Shown: positions 16,323-25,682, counted from the first letter of the stretch. The stretch is DNA of 55,988 nucleotides from Microvirga calopogonii (GCF_003347665.1 NZ_QDGA01000031.1:1-55988), one strand, 5' to 3'. Notes: generated from the letters alone by a model not told the origin. Program-made: numbers and translations.

Positions 16323-16985
16323 ATGCGTCGGTTCCTGCGGGACAATGGGTTGTCGCTCACCCTGTTCGCCCTGTTCCTGGTCTCCTTCATCGGTCAGGCG
16401 CTCACCGGCTGGACGGCCCATGCCGAGGAGCTCCGCCTGCATGAGCTGCCCGAGATCGGCTTCCTCGCCTACCTGACCAGCGGCCATTTCATCTCGGCCA
16501 CCTTCGAGAACTGGGAAAGCGAATTCCTCCAGATGGCGACGTACGTGCTGCTGATGGTGTTCCTGTTCCAGAAGGGCTCGCCCGAGTCCAGGAAGCCGGA
16601 CGAGGACAATCCCGAGGACGAGCCGCCGCACAAACGGCGCGGCGAGCCGGACGCGCCCGGCCCGGTCCACCGCGGCGGCCTGCTGCTGAAGCTCTACTCG
16701 CACTCGCTCAGCCTCGCCCTGGTTGGGCTGTTTCTCGCCTCCTTCTGGCTGCATCTGGCGGGCAGCACGCGCCGGATCAACGAGGAGGCGCTCCAGCATC
16801 ATCAGCCCGCGCAGACCATGATCGAGACCCTCGCGGATCCGCAGTTCTGGTACGAGAGCTTCCAGAACTGGCAGAGCGAGTTCCTGTCGATTGCCGCGCT
16901 GCTGGTGCTCGGCATCTATCTTCGCGAACGCGGCTCGCCCGAGTCGAAGCCGGTGGCCGCCCCGCATGCCATGACCGGACACTGA
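16323..16985 (+). CDS. DUF6766 family membrane protein
   Basis: A 220-aa inner-membrane protein of the DUF6766 family. It has two similar halves. Each carries a hydrophobic helix (LSLTLFALFLVSFIGQALTG; LSLALVGLFLASFWLHLAG), a motif with an aromatic/acidic pattern (FENWESEFLQMA; FQNWQSEFLSIA), a further helix, and a run (KGSPESRKP; RGSPESKPV). This internal duplication suggests a tandem-repeat fold with four helices. Function unknown. GAGG before the ATG is a usable ribosome site. It follows the YsnF gene by 35 nt and may be co-transcribed with it. Confidence 0.85.
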   Translation: MRRFLRDNGLSLTLFALFLVSFIGQALTGWTAHAEELRLHELPEIGFLAYLTSGHFISATFENWESEFLQMATYVLLMVFLFQKGSPESRKPDEDNPEDEPPHKRRGEPDAPGPVHRGGLLLKLYSHSLSLALVGLFLASFWLHLAGSTRRINEEALQHHQPAQTMIETLADPQFWYESFQNWQSEFLSIAALLVLGIYLRERGSPESKPVAAPHAMTGH

Positions 16986-17549
16986 CCTGCTGGCGTATGC
17001 CGTACCAGAGCCGATGATCGGCCCTGTTGGAGGTGGCGGCATTTTCGGGCGGTCATCACGGACTTAGGCGAAGGTCGTCTTAGCCCATGCATCATCCAGT
17101 TGCGGCCACCCTATGGCTCATCCTTGGGAGGCCCGCCGCGCCGTGCGCATGATCAACGCGAACGCCGTGATCGAATTCGATAGCTGCTGCTATACGGATG
17201 GGGAATCTCCTGAGGGCTCCGTCGTGGAAACTCCTGACAAGTCGAGCTATGCGCAGTAGGGCAACTCTTTTCATTTGCTCCTGTTGAACATGCAAGAAAC
17301 CTGAGCGTCTCAGCCGCACCACCTGCGGACATGGTGAACCCAAGCTCACAAGTTGTCGGCCGAGCGAGGCAACACAACATCGACCCTGTGAACGACTGAC
17401 AGGAAGGTCAGTTAATGGCACTTTCCGGAAGTGGACTGCATGTCCGCCAAGGTGAGAGCCCCGAACCTTCCCAGAGGGTAAGACGGTTTTCTGGTTTTCC
17501 AAGCGGACACGCTAGGGACATAAGGATCACAAACCGAGACCATCAGCGG
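16986..17549. other. Intergenic stretch with repeat copy and doubtful short frame
   Basis: A 564-nt stretch between two convergent genes. It holds a dispersed-repeat copy (17404-17447). A 48-aa open frame at 17113-17259 (start MAHPWEARRAV) has no ribosome site or family and I do not call it. Nothing else seen. Confidence 0.4.
17404..17447 (+). repeat. Dispersed intergenic repeat, copy 3
   Basis: The head AAGGTCAGTTAATGGCAC and following CTTTCCGGAAG...ATGTCCGC match the copy at 2960-3012. The head also matches the copies at 8462 and 34549. Confidence 0.45.
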
Positions 17550-18647
17550 TCATTGCGCTCGCTTGATCCGGACAGAGGCCTCACGTGCCGTGGCAGCGGT
17601 CTCCTCGTCACGTAGCGAGCCGACGTCCGGGCACAGGACGAGCTTGCCCGCGAGACTGCCCGCTTCGAGACGGCGATGCGCTTCGGTGATCTCGTCGAAC
17701 GAGATCCGTTCGGCAACATGCGGTCGGATGGCGCCTGTCGCCAGCATGTCGAAGAGGCGCTCCAGGTCCTCCCGGAACCAGGCCGGATGGCGCGCCCGCA
17801 TCAGGTTGATCGAGTAGAGGCGCAGGCGCTTGCCCCCGGGCAACCAGCTCAGCACCTGCCTCCAGGCATACACGCGTACGAGCCACGTCAGGAGGCTCCC
17901 TAAGCGACGCTCCGCCTGCACGTTCGCCGAATAGCCGTAGGCGCAGAGCAGGCCGCCGGGCTTGAGCGCCGCGAACGAGCGGCGGTAATCGTCCTCGCCA
18001 ACGCCGTCAAAGACGACGTCGTACCCACCCGGCAGGACTCTCGTGAAGTCCTCGTGCTGGTAGTCGATAGGCGTGGCGCCGAGTTCGCGGACGATCCCGG
18101 CGTGCTCGCCCCGCGCGGTGCCCCACAGTTCCAACCCAGCCATCCGACCGAGGGTCAGCAGCGCCTGACCAACGGCGCCGGCGGCGCCCTGCACGAGCAC
18201 GCGCTGGCCTGTCTGAACCTGAGCCGTGCGATGCAGGAGCTGGTAGGCGGTCGTCCAACTCAGGATCAGCGTGGCCGCCTCCGCCGGATCGATGCCCGGC
18301 GGCACCCGAACCAAGTCATTGGCCCGGAGTGTGCGATAGGTGGCATTCGAGCCGACGACCGTCATGTCGGCCACGCGCTCGCCGAGCCGGAAGCCCGTCA
18401 CACCCTCGCCGAGTTGATCGATTTCCCCGACCACGTCGTAGCCCAGGACGAACGGTGGTCGAAGGCGCATCGTTTGTGCGTAGAGGTGGCGCCGGATCGT
18501 GACGTCAGTGTACTCCAGGCCCGAGGCCAGCACGTGCACCCGCACCTCGCCCGGACCGGCCGCCGGCATGGGGGCATCGATCACCTCCAGCCCATCGGGG
18601 CCGCCGAAGCTCCTGACCTGAACAACCTGGTTGCGCGGCTCCATCAT
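17550..18647 (-). CDS. Medium-chain dehydrogenase, quinone-reductase type
   Basis: A 365-aa zinc-free MDR protein. The N-terminal GroES-like domain has GPGEVRVHVLASGLEYTDVT and PPFVLGYDVVGEIDQLGEGV. The Rossmann domain has RVLVQGAAGAVGQALLTLGR for NADPH. There are no catalytic-zinc cysteines, so it should be an NADPH-dependent quinone or enone reductase rather than an alcohol dehydrogenase. The start is the ATG at 18647, with AAGGAG 7 nt before it; a longer frame opens at 18665. It stands alone on the minus strand. The substrate is unknown. Confidence 0.85.
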   Translation of the reverse strand: MMEPRNQVVQVRSFGGPDGLEVIDAPMPAAGPGEVRVHVLASGLEYTDVTIRRHLYAQTMRLRPPFVLGYDVVGEIDQLGEGVTGFRLGERVADMTVVGSNATYRTLRANDLVRVPPGIDPAEAATLILSWTTAYQLLHRTAQVQTGQRVLVQGAAGAVGQALLTLGRMAGLELWGTARGEHAGIVRELGATPIDYQHEDFTRVLPGGYDVVFDGVGEDDYRRSFAALKPGGLLCAYGYSANVQAERRLGSLLTWLVRVYAWRQVLSWLPGGKRLRLYSINLMRARHPAWFREDLERLFDMLATGAIRPHVAERISFDEITEAHRRLEAGSLAGKLVLCPDVGSLRDEETAATAREASVRIKRAQ

Positions 18648-19168
18648 GGGCGTTCTCCTTGCCACCTCGTGATCCGGTGCAAGGACGGAAAGGGCCTAAG
18701 CGACTTCTGTGCCGGGGGGCTCACCGCCATGTCGGATGGCGAGACTTCCAATGTATCATTCCAACACGCACGCCAGCGGCTCCGCATTGATCCAGGTCAA
18801 ATAGGCGAGTCTCCGCCGGCCGGTATCAGGTATCGGCGAGAGCGTCCCGTCAGTCATGACGAACCTGCCTAAATTGCTAGAACGGCTGGGAAGAGGATCA
18901 AGCGGAGAAGCAGCTCTTAGACACAAACCGAACGACCGCAACTGGTACGAGGCGGAAGAAGCACTTTGGTCTGCTCATGAGACAATGAGCGGACCTTCAT
19001 TTCATTCGCTGTTCGTTACTCTTTGACCCACTCCAGACCTTCCTCGTCAGGTTGCGGTACAGCGACCTTTGCATCACGAAATTTGCTTTCATGGAGATGC
19101 GTTTTGACAGAACCCTAGTTCCGCGATATTTCATAGTAAGAACTATCGTTACGCAGGATGAAACGGTC
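18648..19168. other. Divergent intergenic stretch
   Basis: A 521-nt stretch between the MDR gene (minus) and the IclR gene (plus). It should contain both promoters. Open frames inside it are not family-like. A TTGA-N6-TCAA match at 18787-18800 is probably chance. The exact IclR start is uncertain, so part of this stretch may be coding. Confidence 0.4.
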
Positions 19169-19939
19169 GTGACCAGGGAAGCCTTGGACATTGAAGCGCG
19201 AGAGGAAGGTGGGGTGATTGCCGTCGAGCGTGCATTGGCAGTGCTCGATGCTTTCACACCTGACGACCGGTCCTTGAGCTTGGCGGAACTGGCACGACGG
19301 GTCGACTTGTCGAAGCCGACCGTTCTCCGTTTCACGAGGTCGCTTGCCCGAGCCGGCTACCTCGTGCGTAACGACGACGCGACCTTCCGCCTCGGGCCGA
19401 AGCTCGCCCGACTGGGAACGCTCTACCAAGCCGGCTTCCGGATCGAAGACTATGTGCAGCCAGCCTTGCGTCGACTAGCTCAGGAAACCGGGGAAAGCGC
19501 AGCGTTCTATGTTCGCGAAGGCGATATGCGTGTCTGTCTCTTTCGCGTGGATTCGCCGCAATCTATCGGGCACCACGCCCGAACCGGCGATCTGCTGCCC
19601 CTCGACCGAGGTGCGCCAGGACGCGTGCTTCTTGCCTTCGCTGACGAACCCGGAGAGCCATACGATCAAATTCGTCGTGACTTCTTCCACATCACGTTTG
19701 GTGAGCGCGATCCGCAAGTGGCCAGCATTGCCTGTCCTATATTCAGCTATGGCCAGCAGGTCGCCGGGGTTATTGGCGTGGCAGGCCCGACAAGCCGTTT
19801 CGATGAAGAGGCTATCGCCCACCATCTTGAGTTGCTGAGGGCCATCTCCACCGAACTTACACGACAGCTCGGCGGAACGCCCTCGAGCCAGGCTTCGACC
19901 CACAGGCCAAGCACGTCTCCCCGCGTCCGTGCTGATTAA
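19169..19939 (+). CDS. IclR-family transcriptional regulator
   Basis: About 256 aa. The N-terminal winged helix spans VIAVERALAVLDAF and LAELARRVDLSKPTVLRFTR. The C-terminal effector domain includes ETGESAAFYVREGDMRVCLF and FSYGQQVAGVIGVAGP. IclR proteins bind 15-bp palindromes near promoters and respond to small organic acids. I place the start at the GTG at 19169; ATGs at 19052, 19091 and 19097 are in frame but their residues are not family-like. It leads into the MFS exporter and the FMN oxidase on the same strand, which it probably controls. It is a paralogue of the IclR at 31654. Confidence 0.85.
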   Translation: MTREALDIEAREEGGVIAVERALAVLDAFTPDDRSLSLAELARRVDLSKPTVLRFTRSLARAGYLVRNDDATFRLGPKLARLGTLYQAGFRIEDYVQPALRRLAQETGESAAFYVREGDMRVCLFRVDSPQSIGHHARTGDLLPLDRGAPGRVLLAFADEPGEPYDQIRRDFFHITFGERDPQVASIACPIFSYGQQVAGVIGVAGPTSRFDEEAIAHHLELLRAISTELTRQLGGTPSSQASTHRPSTSPRVRAD

Positions 19940-20023
19940 GCCCAGTCAGCAGCAATCATAAAGAGAGGAAGCCGTGCTGAAGGTTCCAGAAACACCTTGT
20001 CCCTGTGCATGGGCCGCATAACC

Positions 20024-21250
20024 ATGCAAAAGGGATGGCATGGCGTACGCGCGGCCTTGTCCGAGGCCAATTATCGCAATTTCACCATCGGCAACGTCTT
20101 CTCGCTCGTCGGAACCTGGGTTCAGCGGGTTGCGCTCGGCTGGCTCGTCTGGGAACTGACGGGCTCAGGGGCATGGCTGGGGGCGGTCGCGTTCGCCGAT
20201 CTGTTTCCGATGGTCCTCGTCACCCCTTTGGCTGGCGCCATGGCCGACCGCTCCGATCGCCTCCGAGTCACGAGAGTAAGCCAGGCACTGCTCATGGTGC
20301 ATGCGGGACTGCTCACCGTTCTCAGTGCAATCGGCCTGCTCACCCAGGAGCTGGTCCTGGTCCTGGCTCTGGTCGGTGGCATCATTACCGCCTTTAACCA
20401 ACCCTTCCGGATGGCGCTTCTCCCCAGCCTTGTCGAGCGCCCGAACCTGGTCAGCGCGGTCACAATCAATTCGATCGTTTTTAACGTCGCCCGGTTCGTC
20501 GGACCCGCCATTGCGGGCCTCGTGATCGCGAGGGGCAGCCTCACATTGGCTTTCGCGATCAATCTCGGGACGTTCGCAGTCTTCTCCTGGACACTTGCCA
20601 GGATACGTCTGGTTTCCGTCGAAACCACTCGATCCGCCAATAGCGGATTGATCACATCAGTCGTCGAGGGTTGGCGCTATGCCGCCGGACATGTCGGCCT
20701 CGGCGCCATGTTCCTGATGCTGACGGTCGTCTCGCTTTGCATCCGCCCCATCCTCGAGCTCATGCCGAGCTACGCCGCCCTGTTCGGGCCCGACGCCGGC
20801 AAGTTCGCCTTCATGACGTCCGTGATCGGACTCGGCGCTCTGGTTGGGGCACTCTGGCTCAGCCGTCAGGCCGATCCTGCGCCCCTGGCCAAAATGGCTC
20901 TGTCGAACGGCCTCATGATGGGCGCGGCATTGTTCGTCGCGGCGGTCGCACGTCAGGAACCACTGGGTATTGTGGCCCTGTTCGTCGTGGGCTTCGGCAT
21001 GGTCGTGAGCGGGATCGCCAGTCAGACCGTGATCCAGCTTGCCGTGCCCGATCACTTGCGAGGCAGAATGCTAGCATTGCACAGCATGATTTTTCGGGGA
21101 GCGCCGGCCCTTGGCGCCTTGGTCGTCGGAGCCCTGTCGGACCTGACCGGGCTGCGTGGCCCCTTGGCCGTAGGTGCAGCCATGACGTTCGCGTTCAGCG
21201 GTGTCGTTTATTCCCGGCGTAAGCCGATCCTGAAGAGCCTCGGTCTATGA
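20024..21250 (+). CDS. MFS transporter of the MFS_3/EntS type
   Basis: A 408-aa major facilitator with about 12 helices. The motif-A region is AGAMADRSDRLRV, and the protein opens with NYRNFTIGNVFSLVGTWVQR, typical of the EntS-like exporter group. A GTG at 19974 with a strong ribosome site (AGAGAGG) begins a 15-residue frame that stops at 20019-20021, 2 nt before the ATG at 20024. It could be a coupled leader peptide or the relic of a frameshifted start. In-frame starts at 19997 and 20009 are alternatives. The cargo is unknown; the downstream oxidase suggests an organic acid. Confidence 0.85.
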   Translation: MQKGWHGVRAALSEANYRNFTIGNVFSLVGTWVQRVALGWLVWELTGSGAWLGAVAFADLFPMVLVTPLAGAMADRSDRLRVTRVSQALLMVHAGLLTVLSAIGLLTQELVLVLALVGGIITAFNQPFRMALLPSLVERPNLVSAVTINSIVFNVARFVGPAIAGLVIARGSLTLAFAINLGTFAVFSWTLARIRLVSVETTRSANSGLITSVVEGWRYAAGHVGLGAMFLMLTVVSLCIRPILELMPSYAALFGPDAGKFAFMTSVIGLGALVGALWLSRQADPAPLAKMALSNGLMMGAALFVAAVARQEPLGIVALFVVGFGMVVSGIASQTVIQLAVPDHLRGRMLALHSMIFRGAPALGALVVGALSDLTGLRGPLAVGAAMTFAFSGVVYSRRKPILKSLGL

Positions 21251-21343
21251 ACGCGATCCGCGGAGGCTGACGCACAGGGTACGTGACGGGTCACAGCGGC
21301 ACGGCGCACGGCTCATCCATTGGTAACCAGAGAGAAGAGGCTC

Positions 21344-22621
21344 ATGAGCAGTTCTGACACGCCGCGCGGCATGGAGCGCTCCACTGCGGATCTGGAATCG
21401 ACTCCGGTTAAGGGTATCGTGCAAACACCTCCGGCCGCTCTGCCGCGGCGCCTCCGTCGGATCCTCGCACTTGACGACTTCGAGATTGCGGCGCGGCGTC
21501 ACCTGCCGCGACCGATCTTCGGCTATGTGTCAGGTGCCGCCGAAACCAATGCCTCCCTCCGCGACAATTGGTCGGCCTTCGAGGAACTCGGCTTCGTCCC
21601 GCGGGTGCTCACCGACGTGTCCAAGCGAACGCAGAAGGTCGAGCTGCTCGGGCGTGCATACGCGGCTCCGTTCGGTATCGCCCCCATGGGAATCAGTGCC
21701 TTGTCCGCCTATCGCGGCGATCTGGTTCTGGCGCGAGCGGCAGGGCAGGCGAACATCCCGATGGTGATGAGTGGGTCGTCCCTCATTCGTCTGGAAGAAG
21801 TCGCCAAGGCGAACCCTGCGGCCTGGTTCCAGGCCTACCTGCCAGGTGAACCGGACCGAATCCTCGGACTGCTGGAGCGGGTGGAGCAGGCAGGCTTCGG
21901 GACACTCGTGCTGACCGTCGACACGGCCGTTCTGGCCAATCGTGAGAACAACGTCCGGAGCGGCTTCTCCACGCCTCTTCGGCCCAGTCTGCGCTTGGCT
22001 TGGGACGGCATGATACGGCCGAACTGGACTCTGAACACGTTCCTCCGGACCTTGTTGAAGCACGGCATGCCTCATTTCGAGAATTCCTACGCGACCCGTG
22101 GCGCACCGATCCTGGCCAGAAGCGTGATGCGGGACTTCGGAGCGAAGGATCATCTGAACTGGCGCCATCTGGAGCTAATCCGGGAACGGTGGACGGGACA
22201 CCTGGTCGGGAAGGGCATCATGTCGAGGGAGGATGCCTGCATCGCCCGCGACAGCGGCGTCGACGGCATCATCGTCTCGAACCACGGTGGCCGGCAGCTC
22301 GATGGAACAGTCTCGCCCCTCCGCGTCCTACCCGCCATTGCGGATGCCGTGGGAGCGACAATGCCCGTCATGATGGACGGTGGTATCCGTCGAGGTTCCG
22401 ACGTGCTGAAGGCCATCGCCCTTGGCGCTGCATTCGTCTTCGTCGGCCGTCCGTTCGTCTATGCGGCCGCGATCGGAGGTGAACCCGGTGTCAGCCATGC
22501 CATCAACATTCTTTCGACCGAGATCAGCCGGAACATGGGCCTTCTCGGGATCAACTCGCTCGGTGAACTGGGTCCGGAGCGGCTTCTCAGGATCAGAGGC
22601 GTAGATGAGTCCAGGTCTTGA
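21344..22621 (+). CDS. FMN-dependent alpha-hydroxyacid oxidase/dehydrogenase
   Basis: A 425-aa member of the lactate/mandelate/glycolate dehydrogenase family. The FMN barrel is complete: PIFGYVSGAAETNAS, VLTVDTAVLANRENN, the active-site SNHGGRQLDG (catalytic His and Arg), and DGGIRRGSDVLKAIALGA for phosphate binding. It oxidises a 2-hydroxyacid to a 2-oxoacid, passing electrons to a quinone or oxygen. The ATG at 21344 follows AAGAGG. It carries about 45 extra N-terminal residues before the family core, not recognised. The neighbouring genes also act on 2-hydroxyacids. The substrate is not readable. Confidence 0.88.
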   Translation: MSSSDTPRGMERSTADLESTPVKGIVQTPPAALPRRLRRILALDDFEIAARRHLPRPIFGYVSGAAETNASLRDNWSAFEELGFVPRVLTDVSKRTQKVELLGRAYAAPFGIAPMGISALSAYRGDLVLARAAGQANIPMVMSGSSLIRLEEVAKANPAAWFQAYLPGEPDRILGLLERVEQAGFGTLVLTVDTAVLANRENNVRSGFSTPLRPSLRLAWDGMIRPNWTLNTFLRTLLKHGMPHFENSYATRGAPILARSVMRDFGAKDHLNWRHLELIRERWTGHLVGKGIMSREDACIARDSGVDGIIVSNHGGRQLDGTVSPLRVLPAIADAVGATMPVMMDGGIRRGSDVLKAIALGAAFVFVGRPFVYAAAIGGEPGVSHAINILSTEISRNMGLLGINSLGELGPERLLRIRGVDESRS

Positions 22622-22721
22622 GAGAGGCTTCGACGGCCGGCACCACGGTAACACTCGACAGCATTGCCCCAAAGATGTGGTCGTCCGCGATCGATGCGGG
22701 ATCGGCTTCGTAGGGCGCGTC

Positions 22722-23603
22722 TCAGCGCGCCACCCCGTACTCGCCGCTGAAGCTCACGAGATGTTGGTGCAGCCGGTCAATCACGATCGTTCGCGTGCTC
22801 GTGCGGCGCTCGATCAACCCAATCTGACGATAGACCTGCGGATTCCCGAACGGAGCTGACACGACCTCGCCAAGGGCCTCCTTCAGGGCGCTGTAAGGGG
22901 CGACGGATGCACCAAGGCCGTTGACTACGCATGCGACGACAGCGGTCATGGTGTCGGTTTCCGCGATCAAGTTCGTAACGATGCCACTCCTTGCCAATTC
23001 GGTATCGATCAGTTGAGTAAGACGAAACCTGCTGTTGAACCTCACATATGGGAGGGTCGAGAGCATTTCCGTTGCAGACATTTGCGGCGTGCCGGGCGGT
23101 GCGATCGCGAACAAGGGCTCGTTGATGAAGGGACTCCATCTCAGCGCTGCGGGAACTCCGGAGTGCTCCGCGACCATCGCCGAATCAAGCCTTCCTGATA
23201 CGACATCGTTCAGGAGTCCGTCGCTGTTGGCGACATGAAGCTTGATCTTGAGATCGGGATAGTCCGCCTTCAGGGCGACGATCGCCCGGGGCAACAAGGA
23301 CAGGACACTGGACCGGATGGATCCGATCGTGAAGGTGCCTGCGATTGCCTTTCCGGATATGGCGTCTATCACGTCATCGGCGGATCGCACGAGGTTGTGC
23401 GCGGCGTCGAGCATTTGAAGCCCGTGACTGTTGAGCGTCATCGGCCGAGTCGAGCGGTCGAATAGCTCGGCTTGGACCTCAATCTCCAAGGCCTGGATCT
23501 GTTGGCTGACCGCGGAGGGCGTCAGCCCGACAGCATCTGCCGCCTTGGCAAACGTTCCGTGCTCCGCAATCGCGATGAATGTCTTCAGTTGGCGGATGTC
23601 CAT
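22722..23603 (-). CDS. LysR-family transcriptional regulator
   Basis: A 293-aa LysR protein: the winged helix MDIRQLKTFIAIAEHGTFAK and LTPSAVSQQIQALE, then a periplasmic-binding-like effector domain. The ATG at 23603 gives the canonical MDIRQLKTF start; a longer frame opens at 23669. It is transcribed away from the dehydrogenase-aldolase-Tct operon with a 188-nt gap, the usual arrangement for a LysR regulator controlling the divergent genes. It would respond to the imported acid or its oxo product. Confidence 0.88.
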   Translation of the reverse strand: MDIRQLKTFIAIAEHGTFAKAADAVGLTPSAVSQQIQALEIEVQAELFDRSTRPMTLNSHGLQMLDAAHNLVRSADDVIDAISGKAIAGTFTIGSIRSSVLSLLPRAIVALKADYPDLKIKLHVANSDGLLNDVVSGRLDSAMVAEHSGVPAALRWSPFINEPLFAIAPPGTPQMSATEMLSTLPYVRFNSRFRLTQLIDTELARSGIVTNLIAETDTMTAVVACVVNGLGASVAPYSALKEALGEVVSAPFGNPQVYRQIGLIERRTSTRTIVIDRLHQHLVSFSGEYGVAR

Positions 23604-23791
23604 CGAACCTTGGCCGGCACTTATTAAGAAAATCTGTTCATGATTGCCAGAATTATTCGCTTTTTTCAAGAAATCCTTATGTTACCAATTTCGCCAACGA
23701 AACTTCGAAGGAAAACTTCGGGACGTGGGAGGATGCAATCAAAGGTGGGAAGGTTCCGCCTGCGTCCTCGCGTGTTCGAAACGAGGTACGC

Positions 23792-24784
23792 ATGGAAAGC
23801 CGCAAAATCCTGGTCACGGGCCCCGCCATCAATGAGCAAGCCGCCAAACTGGCTGCCGACAATGGCTACGATGTAGCCTACGTCCCTCCCTATACGAATG
23901 AAGACGATCTGGTCCGCATTGTGGCCGAGGTCGACCCGGTCGGCGTCGTTGTCCGGATGGGACGGTTCGGCGCCTCCGCGATCGACGCAGCGCCCTCGCT
24001 GCGGGTGCTCTCCAAGCATGGTGTCGGCGTTGATAACATCGATGTGGACGCAGCAACCCGACGCGACATTCCTGTGGTGGTTGCTGCCGGCGCGAATGCC
24101 CGCTCGGTCGCGGAACACGCGATTGCCCTCCTGCTCACCACCGTCAAGCGCATCATCCCACTCGACAGCGGCCTACGCGCAGGCCGATGGGAAAAGGCCG
24201 GATTCTCGGGCGTGGAACTCGCGGGCCTGACTATCGGTCTGGTCGGCTTCGGCGCCATTGCAAGGCACACGGCCGTCTACGCAAAGGCGCTTGGAATGAA
24301 GGTCCGGGCCTTTGATCCCTATTCAGACGACTCGGCGTTCGCCAATGCGGGTGTCGGACGGGACAACGCGGTCACGGATCTCCTTGCCGTATCCGACATC
24401 GTCAGCCTGCACTGCCCCCTGACGCCTGAGACGCGCAACCTGCTCGACGATAAGGCCCTTGGCCTGATGAAGGCCGGATCGTACGTGATCAACACCGCCC
24501 GTGGCGGGCTGATTGACGAGGCCGCCCTAGTCCGAGCGATCGACAGCGGCCACATCGCAGGCGCAGGCCTCGATACGTTCGCGACCGAGCCTCCTTCTTC
24601 CGACCATCCCTTCTGGAGCCGGCCGCAGATCGTCGTGACCCCGCACATTGGCGGCGTGACGAAGCAGGCCAACGTTCGGGTCGGAGTGGACGCGGTTGAG
24701 GGGATCCTGGCCGTCATCCAGGGCCGCGATCCAGGCCGCGAGAGGATCGTGAACTACCGCGCGCTCGCGAAAGCGTCAGCCTGA
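23792..24784 (+). CDS. D-2-hydroxyacid dehydrogenase (first of two)
   Basis: A 330-aa NAD-dependent D-isomer 2-hydroxyacid dehydrogenase. Nucleotide binding is by LVGFGAIARHTAVYAKAL (last glycine replaced by Ala, GxGxxA). The catalytic Arg lies in NTARGGLIDEAAL, the Glu in LDTFATEPP and the His in VTPHIGGVTKQA. It interconverts a D-2-hydroxyacid and 2-oxoacid in the cytoplasm. GAGG 6 nt before the ATG at 23792 decides the start; the frame is open to 23579. It is the first gene of the aldolase/Tct operon, with its own start 188 nt from the LysR gene. Confidence 0.9.
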   Translation: MESRKILVTGPAINEQAAKLAADNGYDVAYVPPYTNEDDLVRIVAEVDPVGVVVRMGRFGASAIDAAPSLRVLSKHGVGVDNIDVDAATRRDIPVVVAAGANARSVAEHAIALLLTTVKRIIPLDSGLRAGRWEKAGFSGVELAGLTIGLVGFGAIARHTAVYAKALGMKVRAFDPYSDDSAFANAGVGRDNAVTDLLAVSDIVSLHCPLTPETRNLLDDKALGLMKAGSYVINTARGGLIDEAALVRAIDSGHIAGAGLDTFATEPPSSDHPFWSRPQIVVTPHIGGVTKQANVRVGVDAVEGILAVIQGRDPGRERIVNYRALAKASA

Positions 24785-24833
24785 GCAATTTTACGACTGC
24801 CGTCGCAATTTCAGAAATCATGAGGAGAAGACA

Positions 24834-25517
24834 TTGAGCATAGGATTTAGGGTCCGGAACAGGGAACGCGCCGTCGACCAGGAATGGGTCGAGAGGTTCA
24901 GGGAGCTGCCGGTCGCTAACGTCAGTGACAGCATGTACCGCATGTACGCTGCCGGAGCACAGCTTCGCCCGATGCATCGTGAGGGCAAGCTCGCCGGCCG
25001 TGCACTGACCGTGAAAGCCCCGCCGGGCGACAACCTGATGCTGCACAAGGCTATGGACATGGCCGAGCAGGGCGACGTCATCGTCATGGATGCCGGCGGT
25101 GAGGTGACCCATGCTCTGATGGGCGAGATGATGCTCGACTACGCACGCAGGCGTGGCATCGTCGGCTTCGTCCTGAACGGCGCAATCCGCGATGCGGATG
25201 CCTTCCTGGAAATGAACGTTCCGGCGTTCGCCGTCGGAGTGACCCACCGCGGGCCTTACAAGAACGGCCCAGGAGAGGTGAACTGCCCGATTGCCATCGG
25301 CGGAATGGTCATCATGCCGGGCGACCTGATCCTTGGAGACGCCGATGGCGTGGTGGTCGTACCGATCGACGACGTCGCGGACGTCTACGAAAAGACCGTC
25401 GCCAAGCACGCCGCCGAGACGAAGCAGATGGACGCCATCAAGGCAGGGACGCACAAGCCGACGTGGTTCAACGAAACGCTCGCCAAGATGGGTTGCGAAT
25501 TGCCATCAAAGGCCTAA
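24834..25517 (+). CDS. RraA-type class II pyruvate aldolase
   Basis: A 227-aa protein of the RraA/HMG-CHA aldolase family. It has PPGDNLMLHKAMDMAEQGDV and FVLNGAIRDADAFLEMNVPA. The Arg-Asp pair in GAIRDAD matches the catalytic Arg and metal-binding Asp of true 4-hydroxy-4-methyl-2-oxoglutarate and related aldolases, so an aldolase or oxaloacetate decarboxylase is likelier than an RNase E inhibitor. The start is a TTG (24834) with GAGGAGA upstream. It lies 49 nt after a hydroxyacid dehydrogenase and before TctC. It would split a branched 4-hydroxy-2-oxoacid into pyruvate and another oxoacid. Confidence 0.85.
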   Translation: MSIGFRVRNRERAVDQEWVERFRELPVANVSDSMYRMYAAGAQLRPMHREGKLAGRALTVKAPPGDNLMLHKAMDMAEQGDVIVMDAGGEVTHALMGEMMLDYARRRGIVGFVLNGAIRDADAFLEMNVPAFAVGVTHRGPYKNGPGEVNCPIAIGGMVIMPGDLILGDADGVVVVPIDDVADVYEKTVAKHAAETKQMDAIKAGTHKPTWFNETLAKMGCELPSKA

Positions 25518-25546
25518 CCCCGGTATCGCCGCCAATAAGAGCAGGC

Positions 25547-25575
25547 TTGGCACCCGCCTCATGAGCGGGTGCCAA
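25547..25575 (+). terminator. Hairpin between aldolase and tctC
   Basis: A perfect 11-bp stem (TTGGCACCCGC / GCGGGTGCCAA) with a 7-nt loop and no T-run, 30 nt after the aldolase stop and about 107 nt before tctC. It could be a Rho-independent-like pause, an RNA stabiliser for the upstream mRNA, or a partial attenuator setting the dehydrogenase:transporter ratio. Confidence 0.55.
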
Positions 25576-25682
25576 GAAAAACCTAATCATCCATCAGTTT
25601 CGCGATGGAGCCTGAATGAGTTCGGAAGTGAATTCCGGAACACTTGAGCGGTCACGTTGATCGCTATTAATGGGAGGTACGA

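Noticed and set aside
17113..17259. 48-aa frame starting MAHPWEARRAV
   Set aside because: No ribosome site, family match or organised hydrophobicity. Probably chance.
18787..18800. FNR/FixK-like box TTGA-N6-TCAA
   Set aside because: About one such match is expected by chance per strand-window of this size, and no oxygen-related gene is near.
24834..25517. RraA as RNase E inhibitor
   Set aside because: The catalytic Arg-Asp pair and an operon with dehydrogenases and a carboxylate transporter fit an aldolase better.
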